From: Halovenus sp037080055
GTDB lineage: Archaea > Halobacteriota > Halobacteria > Halobacteriales > Haloarculaceae
Length of the DNA stretch: 64,000 nt
Reading direction: 5' to 3'
NCBI RefSeq assembly: GCF_037080055.1
Contig: NZ_JBAOJI010000001.1
Coordinates: 930,001-994,000, forward strand
Positions 24,468 to 31,914 of the stretch are shown here, one piece after another. Positions within the stretch are counted from its first letter, which is position 1; every line of letters begins with the position of its first letter. Below the pieces are notes generated by a model that was not told the origin of the DNA, did not search any database, and worked only from the letters and a program-made list of their open reading frames with translations. The position numbers and the translations under genes are program-made.

Positions 24468-25459
24468 CACTGCACCCCCCCGAGTGCCTGCTCGACTGCG
24501 CGGGCGACTCGCGCGGCGTCGTCGTCGGTGTTCATCTCGGTGTCGGTCTGGACGACCGGCCGATCCAGTTTTGTGCCGTCCGCATTGTCGAGGACGAACG
24601 CGTCGGCGAAGGGATAGGCCTCGGCGACGCCCGCAGTCGACGCCTCGTATCCTTCGGCAGCCATCAGGTCCGCCGCCGGGCCCGAGAATACCTCGTCCTC
24701 GACAAAAGGCGAGACGACGACGACTGTCGTCTCTGCGAGCGCGTCGCGGATACCGTCGATGGCGAGCATCGGGCCGATGCTGGTGATCGGATTCGACGGA
24801 CCGAGCACGACTGGATCGGAAAGTGCATCGCGGACTGCCGGCGTCGCCGACGCCTCCGCTGCGCCGCAGAACTCGACAGACTCAACCTCGGGGTCGCCGT
24901 CGTTGGCGACCCAGAACTCTTGGAAGTGCATGACCCCCTCCGGCGTGTGAATCAGCGTCGCCACCGGATCGTCGCTCATGGGGAGCAGCCGCCACGGGAC
25001 GTCGAACGCATCGGCGAGCGTCTCCGTCACCTCGGTCAGGGAGTCGCCCTCGTCGAGTAGGCCAGTCCGAGTGAGATGGACTGCACGGTCTCGATCACCG
25101 ATGTACATGAACTCCGCGACCGCCGAGAAGCGCCGCCAGCGGGCAATCTGCCGGCCGGAAGTCTGTGCGTCGTCGTCGAGATACCGCGGACCCGACTCCA
25201 GTCCAGCCGCCTCGGCCAGATCCTGCAAGTGTTCGTGGGTTTCGGCCGTGTCCTCGGCGATGCCCCACCACGTCTCTGTGTCGAGTTCGTCACCGCCGAG
25301 AAAAAGCACCGTATCGAGATCCGGACAGACAAGAAAGCCGCCGAGTTCGACATCGTCACCGGTGTTAGAAACGACTGTCGTTGCTGCCGGGTCGAAGACA
25401 TCATCCGCCCCGGCGAGCAGTTTCGGGGTTCCCGTCCCACCGGAGAGAAACGTAACCAT
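24467..25459 (-). CDS. cofD: 2-phospho-L-lactate transferase (coenzyme F420 biosynthesis)
   Basis: This 330-residue enzyme joins lactyl- or enolpyruvyl-diphospho-guanosine to the deazaflavin Fo in F420 synthesis. It begins MVTFLSGGTGTPKLL and has VVSNTGDDVELGG, LGPSNPITSIGPML and VVVVSPFVEDEVFSGPAADLM, all CofD signatures. It heads an operon of five genes on the minus strand that overlap or nearly touch. The other F420 genes (cofC, cofE, cofGH) are not in the window. Confidence 0.95.
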   Translation of the reverse strand: MVTFLSGGTGTPKLLAGADDVFDPAATTVVSNTGDDVELGGFLVCPDLDTVLFLGGDELDTETWWGIAEDTAETHEHLQDLAEAAGLESGPRYLDDDAQTSGRQIARWRRFSAVAEFMYIGDRDRAVHLTRTGLLDEGDSLTEVTETLADAFDVPWRLLPMSDDPVATLIHTPEGVMHFQEFWVANDGDPEVESVEFCGAAEASATPAVRDALSDPVVLGPSNPITSIGPMLAIDGIRDALAETTVVVVSPFVEDEVFSGPAADLMAAEGYEASTAGVAEAYPFADAFVLDNADGTKLDRPVVQTDTEMNTDDDAARVARAVEQALGGVQ

Positions 25460-25510
25460 ACACGTGGTTTGATTCGCTGGTTGAGAAAGCTTTCGAGCCC
25501 CAGCGACTCA

Positions 25511-25588
25511 TACTGGTGGCTGTAAATTCGTAAAGATATTCGACTCCACGTGGGGTCGAAATTCTTCAATTTCTTACAGCCACCAGTA
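25511..25588. repeat. 78-bp imperfect palindrome with perfect 15-bp ends
   Basis: TACTGGTGGCTGTAA (25511-25525) is repeated inverted as TTACAGCCACCAGTA (25574-25588). The interior continues the palindrome imperfectly to a centre CCACGTGG (25546-25553). The trinucleotide TCA stands on both sides, which could be a 3-bp target duplication. The right end abuts the stop codon of the zinc-finger gene at 25589. It could be a MITE-like insertion with terminal inverted repeats, or a long transcript hairpin. Confidence 0.7.
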
Positions 25589-25807
25589 TCACGCGACTGG
25601 CTCGTCGGCATCCGAGCGGTCGGCGCGGTACTCGAACTCCTTGCCAAGAAACTCCTCGACGTAGGCCTCGAAGCAGTCCCAGCAGAGCCGTTCGATCCGT
25701 GCCGGCTGGGGCACCTCGATGAAATTCCGACGAACGATTTCCGTGTGTCTCGCTGTTCGCGAGAAATCCGCGCCACACCGTGTGCAGGTGTACATCTTCT
25801 CTTCCAT
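25589..25807 (-). CDS. Small zinc-finger protein
   Basis: This 72-residue protein begins MEEKMYTCTRCGADFSRTARHTEIVRRNF. A CxxC pair near the N-terminus and a second pair in RLCWDCFEAYVEEFLG give a four-Cys zinc site. The function is unknown. The ATG at 25807 is used; a TTG-started extension to 25837 looks unlikely. Its stop codon touches the 78-bp palindrome, so the palindrome may have inserted at, or act as a terminator of, this gene. Confidence 0.75.
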   Translation of the reverse strand: MEEKMYTCTRCGADFSRTARHTEIVRRNFIEVPQPARIERLCWDCFEAYVEEFLGKEFEYRADRSDADEPVA

Positions 25808-25923
25808 GGCTATGCGCCCGTTTCCATCTACGGACAAAGCAATAAAATTTCTTAGGCTTGTTCCAACAGATCAGTTTGAACGAAATACCGCCGAGGGCCG
25901 TGTTGGCCCGTCAGCGATCAGCG

Positions 25924-26322
25924 TTAGGTGTCAGAGACGACTTCCGTCTCCACGTCTTCGTCATGCAGATTCATCGTGAACGATTCGTCGGCAGTTAGCT
26001 TCTCGTCGTACTCCTCGTTGCCGACGACTTCCATCTCCACGTCTTCGTCATGCAGATTCATCGTGAACGATTCGTCGGCCGTCAGTTTCTCGTCGTACTC
26101 CTCGTTGCCGACGACTTCCGTCTCCACATCCTCGTCGTTCAGGTTCATCGTGAACGATTCGTCGGCCGTCAGTTTCTCGTCGTACTTCGTCTGTTCGGGG
26201 GTATCGGTCGATTGATCGGGCTGTTCGTGTACCGTTCCGAGTTCGCTCGCTCCGACACCGCCGGCGATTAGTGCCAGCGCCGTCACAGCGGCGAACGCAA
26301 GTGTGAGTGCTTTGGTTCGCAT
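25924..26322 (-). CDS. Exported protein with three near-identical 29-residue tandem repeats
   Basis: I recognise no family in this 132-residue protein. Residues 1-25 are a Sec signal peptide (MRTKALTLAFAAVTALALIAGG). After a short linker come three copies of a 29-residue unit starting YDEKLTADESFTMNL and continuing as xDEDVxxEVVGNEE, at residues 47-75, 76-104 and 105-132. The copies differ at only a few residues. Each is acidic and probably beta-rich. The mRNA leader has the hairpin GTCCCA-C-TGGGAC (26354-26366), and GAAAC boxes surround the likely promoter (TATA at 26405-26412, minus strand). Confidence 0.75.
   Translation of the reverse strand: MRTKALTLAFAAVTALALIAGGVGASELGTVHEQPDQSTDTPEQTKYDEKLTADESFTMNLNDEDVETEVVGNEEYDEKLTADESFTMNLHDEDVEMEVVGNEEYDEKLTADESFTMNLHDEDVETEVVSDT
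25927..26184 (-). repeat. Three tandem 87-bp direct repeats inside the exported protein gene
   Basis: Units span 26184-26098, 26097-26011 and 26010-25927 (last unit slightly short). They are nearly identical at the DNA level, which implies recent duplication or ongoing homogenisation. They are coding, contiguous and lack spacers. Confidence 0.85.
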
Positions 26323-26395
26323 GGTTGCTCCGAGGCGCTCGTCCAGCAGGACCGTCCCACTGGGACATCGTTCGCGCCTCGGTCAAGGCTTGTCT

Positions 26396-26456
26396 GAAAA
26401 CCCGGATATAACCCCGTTGGAAACACGCCGAAAACCCGCCTGAAACAGCTCGAAAC
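26396..26456. promoter_or_regulatory. Array of GAAAC-type boxes at the promoter of the tandem-repeat exported protein
   Basis: GAAAAC or GAAAC begins at 26396, 26420, 26430, 26442 and 26452. Spacings of 24, 10, 12 and 10 bp put the boxes near one helical face. A TATA element for the minus strand (26405-26412) lies between boxes one and two. The same box occurs with 11-bp phasing upstream of the divergent pair at 27158-27202. Confidence 0.5.
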
Positions 26457-26469
26457 GGCTGTTTTGGGC

Positions 26470-27102
26470 TTACTGAAGAATGATTACATTTCCCATCCCG
26501 CGGCGTTTGCGCTCGACGAGCTGTTTCGCTTCGAGCCCGTCTAACGCTCGGCTAACGCTGGCTTTCGATAGATCCGCCTGCTCGACGATCTCACTCTGTG
26601 GAAGCACACCGTCGGCCTCCAGCACGATTTCGTAGACTGTCTGCTCCTTGTTGGCGAGACGATCAGCTGTCTCCTCCCACTCCTCTTTGCGTACTTCGAG
26701 CAGTTGCTCGCTCGGTGCGGGCCCCTCGTCTGCGGATCCGTTGGTGCTGTTGTCCGAAGGATGGCGTATCGCCTCGCCTGTCTCCTCGGACGGCACCTGT
26801 GGTGTGACGGGTGTGCGTGCGACCGTCTCTCTGGCGGCCACCTGCTCGGACGGCTCTCGGTCCGTCTTCGACGGGTCGGCAGTCAGAAGATAGGTTCCGC
26901 TAATACCAACGAGACAGGCAGATAGCGCAACCACCAGTACATCGCGGTCGCTGTAATGCTCACCGACTTCGACGACCTCGGAACCGTTCTCACCAACTTC
27001 GATGACGACCGGTGAGGGGTTGATGAGTTGTAACGAGAGTACGACGACTGCGCCGACGAACACGACCGCTGCGAACAGACGCTTACCATCGACGGGGACC
27101 AT
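26470..27102 (-). CDS. Membrane-bound winged-helix (MarR-like) transcription regulator
   Basis: This is a 210-residue one-component regulator. Helix 1 is at about 8-27, then a short outside loop (NPSPVVIEVGENGSEVVEVGEHYSDRD), helix 2 at about 54-74, a disordered cytoplasmic linker of about 75 residues, and a C-terminal winged helix at about 145-210. In the latter, QSEIVEQADLSKASVSRALDGLEAKQLVERKRRGMGN is recognition helix plus wing. It is divergent from the exported protein at 27243 and directly upstream of the repeat protein gene. Phased GAAAC boxes occupy both promoters, so it is the obvious candidate to bind them. Confidence 0.82.
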   Translation of the reverse strand: MVPVDGKRLFAAVVFVGAVVVLSLQLINPSPVVIEVGENGSEVVEVGEHYSDRDVLVVALSACLVGISGTYLLTADPSKTDREPSEQVAARETVARTPVTPQVPSEETGEAIRHPSDNSTNGSADEGPAPSEQLLEVRKEEWEETADRLANKEQTVYEIVLEADGVLPQSEIVEQADLSKASVSRALDGLEAKQLVERKRRGMGNVIILQ

Positions 27103-27157
27103 TCCTCACCTCATCCTGCTTCGAGCAGCCCCTAATGTGCGTCGATTTCCATCCCCA

Positions 27158-27202
27158 GAAACGCCCGTGAAACAGGCTTGAAACGCGTTTCAGTGGCGTT
27201 TC
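27158..27202. promoter_or_regulatory. Five phased GAAAC/GTTTC boxes forming a palindromic operator
   Basis: GAAAC begins at 27158, 27169 and 27180, and GTTTC at 27187 and 27198. The centre GAAACGCGTTTC (27180-27191) is a perfect palindrome. The outer TGAAAC (27168-27173) and GTTTCA (27198-27203) are symmetric about the same centre, with exact 11-bp steps. It lies between the divergent start codons at 27102 and 27243. Confidence 0.65.
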
Positions 27203-27242
27203 AACGATAGATTCATCTGGTCTTTCACCCAACGTCAATACG

Positions 27243-27860
27243 ATGGATTCGGGAGTTGCTGTTCGGTTCGGCGTTGTAGTTGTCCTCTCGATTACCGGTC
27301 TCTGTGTGGGCGCCGCTACGGCAACCCTCGGTGTCGACGATACATTCCAGGGTGACGAGGATGTCGCCGTCACCGTCGACGACGATTCGGTCGTCGTTTC
27401 AGATGGAGACGAACAGCAGGTCGCTGTTGAGAACATGAGCTGGGTCCAGTCGGTCGAGATTTCCGGACAGAACGGCCAATATAGAATCCAGACGGCCCGA
27501 GAACGCCCCTTTACATCCGAACAGCGTTCGACTGCGCGTGAGATCGCCCGCACGAGCGACGCCGTGCCGATCAACCTCACTACGTACGATCTAGCGATCG
27601 AGCCGATTCCTCGGCTGAGCGCTGACAGTGCGCACTCGGTCGAGGTCAGTAACATCACCGATTCCGACGGGACATTCAAAACAGATGGCATCGCGTTCGG
27701 TGAGAGATCGGTCACGATAGATACCGGGCGATCCTACGTCGAGGAGCAACTCAACGTCCGTGTTCTCGGTTCCGACGGCGAAGCCCGAGCCTCGCTCGTC
27801 GTCGACCTCACTACCGGAACAGTTGTTGACGTGACCGACTTCAGAACGATTGACGACTGA
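27243..27860 (+). CDS. Exported or membrane-anchored protein of unknown function
   Basis: This is a 205-residue protein. An N-terminal hydrophobic signal (GVAVRFGVVVVLSITGLCVGAATA) is followed by an acidic, Thr/Val/Asp-rich mature part, probably beta-structured, without cysteines. DDTFQGDEDVAVTVDDDSVVVSDGDEQQVAVENMSW resembles surface-domain strands, and no C-terminal anchor is visible. It is transcribed away from the membrane-bound regulator from a shared 140-bp intergenic region with the GAAAC operator. I do not recognise a family. Confidence 0.72.
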   Translation: MDSGVAVRFGVVVVLSITGLCVGAATATLGVDDTFQGDEDVAVTVDDDSVVVSDGDEQQVAVENMSWVQSVEISGQNGQYRIQTARERPFTSEQRSTAREIARTSDAVPINLTTYDLAIEPIPRLSADSAHSVEVSNITDSDGTFKTDGIAFGERSVTIDTGRSYVEEQLNVRVLGSDGEARASLVVDLTTGTVVDVTDFRTIDD

Positions 27861-27875
27861 ACTGCCAGTCACTGC

Positions 27876-29132
27876 TCAGAAATCGGTCAGTTGGGACTGG
27901 ATGCCGGCGACGAACTCGGATTTTCGGCGGAGATCGGCAAGTGAGACGGGCAATTCGCTGGCGAGTCCGCGGACCGCGTCGTGGAACGTCTCTGCGACTG
28001 CGTGCTGGCCGTCCTCGAAGGCGTGACGGATCCCCTCGCGGATCTGCCAGACCCCCACTGGAGCCCAGTAGCCGTCGCTGGCGTGGCGAATGACCAGACA
28101 GGTCGCCTGGCGGTCGATCTCCTCGAGATATTCGAGCACACCGAGGCGGGAGGCGTAGTACGCGCCGGAGGTTTCGTCGACGTAGCTGTCACGGCCAGCA
28201 TAGGCCTCGTTGTCGGCGGCCATGTAGTACTCGCCGCCCTCGTCGGGATTCCAGATACTGCCCGGCGCTTTCAGTTCGACGAGTTCGAACTCCCAGTTGC
28301 CCGGCGCGAGGATGATCCAGTAGTCGTTGGCCATGTACTCGTTGTACCAGACCTGGACCTCGTCGATGCTCGGAGCGTTGCGGATCGACCCGCGGAGGTA
28401 CTGGCCGACCGTATCGTCGACCGCGGTGATCGACCACCGCGTCGGGACGAGTCGGCGGTTCTGTCCGCGTCCGAGTGCCCCCGCCGAGAGGATCGTGTTG
28501 ATCTCGTAAACGTCGAAGCCGCGCCGATAGAGGTAGGTCATCGCGCCCTCGGCCTGCCAGTCGTCGTCTTCGAGGGTCTTCTCGACGGCACGAGGCACAG
28601 AGGGATTCTCCGCGAGAGTCGCATCAGTGGCCCGGGCCCTCGGTCCCGTCGGTGTGGAGATATCGTCTAAGGAGAGATCGATTTCAGGAGAGCCATCGAG
28701 GCCGAGTTCAACATCGACTGGATCGTCGGCGATTGCGACCTCACGCTGGACGCCGACGAAGCCGTCCCACACGTCTTCGACGTTGACTCGCGTCGAGTGC
28801 GTGGAGTTGAGCAGGCCAGTCCGGCGCTGGAGGACATCGTCGACGCCCAGTCCCTGCTGGTACCACTCGCCGCTGGTGGCGAACTGGGCAGCATCGGCTT
28901 CCCGGTCCATCGGCGAGAGCACACCCGTCGAGATGTTGGGGTAATTCGACCGGCCGACGAAGATTTCTGGGGCCGTCGAGCCAAAGAGCGAGTCACCCTG
29001 GACGACACGCTCGAACTGCTGTTCCACATCGTCGAGATGGTCGGTGATCTCGTAGGATTTCTCCCGGGCGAGGCGGCGACGCTCGGCGGCCTCGTCGCGC
29101 TCGAAATCCTCGATGAACTCGTCCAGGCGCAT
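27876..29132 (-). CDS. nreA: Archaeal DNA-repair protein NreA
   Basis: This 418-residue protein matches the archaeal Nre family: the N-terminal RLDEFIEDFERDEAAERRRLAREKSYEITDHL, then FGSTAPEIFVGRSNYPNISTGVLSP, then VWYNEYMANDYWIILAPGNWEFELVE. The C-terminus ends QSQLTDF, a PCNA-interacting (PIP-like) peptide, which in Haloferax NreA links it to PCNA for repair of mitomycin C damage. The length is normal for NreA. It starts at 29132, 40 nt downstream of the beta-propeller gene. The family assignment is from memory of the motif set. Confidence 0.88.
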   Translation of the reverse strand: MRLDEFIEDFERDEAAERRRLAREKSYEITDHLDDVEQQFERVVQGDSLFGSTAPEIFVGRSNYPNISTGVLSPMDREADAAQFATSGEWYQQGLGVDDVLQRRTGLLNSTHSTRVNVEDVWDGFVGVQREVAIADDPVDVELGLDGSPEIDLSLDDISTPTGPRARATDATLAENPSVPRAVEKTLEDDDWQAEGAMTYLYRRGFDVYEINTILSAGALGRGQNRRLVPTRWSITAVDDTVGQYLRGSIRNAPSIDEVQVWYNEYMANDYWIILAPGNWEFELVELKAPGSIWNPDEGGEYYMAADNEAYAGRDSYVDETSGAYYASRLGVLEYLEEIDRQATCLVIRHASDGYWAPVGVWQIREGIRHAFEDGQHAVAETFHDAVRGLASELPVSLADLRRKSEFVAGIQSQLTDF

Positions 29133-29172
29133 CTATCGGATCGTTGGCTCCGCGGGGGTATGAATCTTCCAT

Positions 29173-30105
29173 CTACACCGCCACCAGCGACTTGACCGCC
29201 GCGGGCGTCTCACACAGCGTCGACCACTCGCCGTCGGGGTTGCGGACAGCGACGCGCGCTGGCGCCATCGGCTCGAAGTCGTCGGCGTGGCGCATTGTCC
29301 CGGCCAGCAGTCGGTCGCCGTCGGACGCAAACGAGAGCGGGAACTCCGCCGGCGCACCCGGCGGCGATACCCGTCTAGCGGCTCCGTACGTGCCGCTTCC
29401 ATCGTGTTCGAGTATGACTGCATCGGGCTGTTCTGGCCCCCAACTCCGGGCAGCCGAGACGAGCATCCCCTCGTGGATCGTCGCTTCGCGGTGGTAGTTG
29501 TCCCAGAACTCACGGAAATCGGTATCGAGTCGAAGCCACGTGTCCGCCCCGTCGGTCGAGCGGTAGAGGCCGTTGCCTGTCGAAGCGACGTACTCGTCCG
29601 CGCCGGCGACGAGCAGATGGTGTACGTCGTCGTGCAGTCCGCGCGAGCGTCGGCCCCACGACTCGCCGCCGTCAGCACTCACGAGTACACCTCCGGGCTC
29701 GATGCCGGCAAGTAGCCGGCCGGCGTGGTCGTCAACGGCTAGCGTTCGGACGCTCGCGCCATCCCGAAACGAGCGATCCGCCCACCGCTCTGCGTCCGGA
29801 TGGGCCAGGTCCGCAGCCACCCTCCAGTCCGTGCCGTCGTCGCTCGCAAGGATCTGGGCCGGGTTCGTCCCCGCGATCAGTCGGCCGTTATCGAGGACTT
29901 GCACGGAGTGGACGATCCCATCAGTTGCGGTCAGTTGCTCCCAGTGTCGGCCATCGGTCGATTCGTAGACCCCAGCCACCGTCGCCGCCAACAATCGCTC
30001 CGAGAACCGTCTGAGCCGCGTAACTCGCTCGTCGAGTACGTGGTCGAACGTCTCCTCGGTCTCGGAGTAGTACACTCCGTCCGGTGTCCCCAAGACGAGC
30101 GCCAT
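29173..30105 (-). CDS. Beta-propeller protein with BNR/sialidase-type repeats
   Basis: This is a 310-residue protein. Repeated short motifs such as GVYESTDGRHWEQL, QILASDDGTDWRVA, GVLVSADGGESWGRR and GLYRSTDGADTWLRL are BNR (SxDxGxxW) repeats of a beta-propeller. It has no signal peptide, so it is likely cytoplasmic, and none of the catalytic residues of sialidases is evident. Photosystem assembly factor YCF48-like and glycosyl-hydrolase-like annotations share this repeat; a binding or scaffold role is safer. The ATG at 30105 (MALVLGTPDG) fits the first blade. Confidence 0.82.
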   Translation of the reverse strand: MALVLGTPDGVYYSETEETFDHVLDERVTRLRRFSERLLAATVAGVYESTDGRHWEQLTATDGIVHSVQVLDNGRLIAGTNPAQILASDDGTDWRVAADLAHPDAERWADRSFRDGASVRTLAVDDHAGRLLAGIEPGGVLVSADGGESWGRRSRGLHDDVHHLLVAGADEYVASTGNGLYRSTDGADTWLRLDTDFREFWDNYHREATIHEGMLVSAARSWGPEQPDAVILEHDGSGTYGAARRVSPPGAPAEFPLSFASDGDRLLAGTMRHADDFEPMAPARVAVRNPDGEWSTLCETPAAVKSLVAV

Positions 30106-30190
30106 ATAGCCGGCTACGCGGGTGACGGTCAAAAAGAATCGGGCAATCGCTACCCGAGAAGTACAGCGGTTCCGCGGTTCGTGTCGCGGG

Positions 30191-31156
30191 TTAGCTGTGG
30201 ATTCCCATCGCTTCGATCTGCTCCTGGTAGCGGTTGCGGATGGTCACTTCGGTCACCTGCGCCACGTCCGCGACCTCTCGCTGTGTCTTTTTTTCGTTGC
30301 AGAGCAGCGAGGCGGCGTAGATCGCGGCGGCGGCGTAGCCGGTCGGGGATTTCCCGGAGAGAAGCCCCTTCTCGGCGGTTGTTTCGATGATTTCGTTTGC
30401 CTTCGTCTGTACCTCTTCTGACAGCTCGAGTTCCGAGCAGAAGCGAGGGACGTACTTTTTCGGATCGACCGGCTCCATCTCCAGACCGAGTTCCTGAGAG
30501 ATGTACCGATAGGTCCGACCGATTTCCTTGCGTTCGACCCGAGAGACCTCCGAAATCTCTTCGAGACTCCGCGGAATTCCCTCCTTGCGGCAGGCGGCAT
30601 ACAGCGCACTCGTCGCGACCCCCTCGATCGAACGTCCCCGAATGAGATCCTCCTTGAGCGCACGGCGGTAGATCACGGATGCGACCTCCCGAACGGACCG
30701 CGGCACGCCCAGTGCACTCGCCATCCGATCGATTTCGGAGAGAGCGAACTGCAGGTTTCGCTCGCCCGCGTCTTTCGTTCGGATGCGCTCCTGCCACTTG
30801 CGAAGCCGGTGCATCTGGCTTCGCTTCTTGGAGGAGATCGACCGTCCATAGGCGTCTTTGTCTTTCCAGTCGATGGTGGTGGTCAGCCCCTTGTCGTGCA
30901 TCGTCTGAGTCGTCGGTGCCCCGACACGTGACTTCTCCTGGCGTTCCTGATGGTTGAACGCACGCCACTCCGGTCCGGGATCGATGTTCCCCTCCTCGAC
31001 GACCAGACCGCAGTCGTCACAGATGAGTTCGCCCCGGTCAGAGCTTTTGATCAGGTTATCCGAACCACACTCCGAGCATTCGCGGACCCCCTCTTCTTGT
31101 TCATTGTTAGTTGTAGACTCGCGCTCGCGCTCCCGCTGGCGGCTAGACCGTGTCAT
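30191..31156 (-). CDS. tfb: Transcription initiation factor IIB (TFB)
   Basis: This 321-residue factor bridges TBP and RNA polymerase. The N-terminal zinc ribbon is CSECGSDNLIKSSDRGELICDDCGLV, the B-finger/linker follows with GPEWRAFNHQERQEKSRVGAP, and two cyclin folds complete the protein (LRKWQERIRTKD..., then PGLSGKSPTGYAAAAIYAA... in the second). Helix-turn-helix residues of the second fold, TQREVADVAQVTEVTIRNRYQEQIEAM, contact the BRE. Haloarchaea encode several TFBs; this one is a standard full-length copy. TTTAAG about 30 nt upstream is its own TATA. Confidence 0.97.
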   Translation of the reverse strand: MTRSSRQRERERESTTNNEQEEGVRECSECGSDNLIKSSDRGELICDDCGLVVEEGNIDPGPEWRAFNHQERQEKSRVGAPTTQTMHDKGLTTTIDWKDKDAYGRSISSKKRSQMHRLRKWQERIRTKDAGERNLQFALSEIDRMASALGVPRSVREVASVIYRRALKEDLIRGRSIEGVATSALYAACRKEGIPRSLEEISEVSRVERKEIGRTYRYISQELGLEMEPVDPKKYVPRFCSELELSEEVQTKANEIIETTAEKGLLSGKSPTGYAAAAIYAASLLCNEKKTQREVADVAQVTEVTIRNRYQEQIEAMGIHS

Positions 31157-31317
31157 CGCATTTTTATAGTAGTAAGATAGTCAAACTTAAACCCTTGGTA
31201 AGAATTTTGTGGTTATGTCGTGGTCGGAATTGTGTTTCGAAACGTCCCCGGCCCATATTACCGCATCTAGCGGAGAACCCGAAACCGATAATCCGCTCGG
31301 GGACTGCGGTTTCGTAG

Positions 31318-31914
31318 ATGCCAGTACTGAACTGCGATGTCGAGCAGGCTCGCGAGCGGTTGGAGGCCGCCGGCGTCGAGATCACGGCGGGAAACACGGA
31401 CCACGAGCGCTGGCGCGCAAGCTACGAAGGCGCGACAGCGGTCGCCTACGACGACAAAGTCGTCGTTCAGGGGAGCGATCCCGGGCGGTTGCAAGCGTTG
31501 CTCGAAGGCGACGGCGGCGGGCGCGCGCACGTCTACTTCGACGGGGCCTGCCGAGGCAATCCGGGCGAGGCGGCTATCGGCTGGGTGATCGTGACCGACG
31601 GCGGCATCGTCACCGAGGGTGGCGAGCGCGTCGGCCGCATGACCAACAACGCCGCCGAGTACGAGGCGCTGGTCAAAGCGCTCGAACTCGCCGCGGAGTA
31701 CGGTTTCGAGGAGGTGGAGATCCGCGGTGACTCGGAGTTGATCGTCAAGCAGGTTCACGGCGAGTACGACACGAACGACCCAAACCTGCGGGAGTACCGG
31801 GTCCGGGTTCGGGAGCTACTGACGGAGTTTTCCGAGTGGTCGCTCTCGCACGTACCGCGGGACATAAACGAGCGAGCGGACAAACTGGCAAACGAGGCGT
31901 TCGAGGATGGCTAA
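31318..31914 (+). CDS. rnhA: Ribonuclease HI
   Basis: This 198-residue enzyme degrades RNA in RNA-DNA hybrids. The four catalytic acids are visible: Asp75 in YFDGACRGNPG, Glu114 in NNAAEYEAL, Asp138 in IRGDSELIV and Asp188 in NERADKLANEA. An N-terminal extension of about 68 residues precedes the RNase H fold, as in the haloarchaeal enzyme first described from Halobacterium. It overlaps the next gene by 8 nt, giving an rnhA operon. Confidence 0.95.
   Translation: MPVLNCDVEQARERLEAAGVEITAGNTDHERWRASYEGATAVAYDDKVVVQGSDPGRLQALLEGDGGGRAHVYFDGACRGNPGEAAIGWVIVTDGGIVTEGGERVGRMTNNAAEYEALVKALELAAEYGFEEVEIRGDSELIVKQVHGEYDTNDPNLREYRVRVRELLTEFSEWSLSHVPRDINERADKLANEAFEDG

Noticed and set aside
25927..26184. 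Tandem 87-bp repeats as a CRISPR array or minisatellite
   Set aside because: They are in frame, coding and contiguous without spacers, within a protein having a signal peptide.
27158..27202. Possible CRISPR repeat fragment, because haloarchaeal CRISPR repeats begin GTTTC and end GAAAC
   Set aside because: There is no repeat-spacer periodicity of 60-70 bp; the boxes are 5 bp with 11-bp phasing, so an operator is the better reading.
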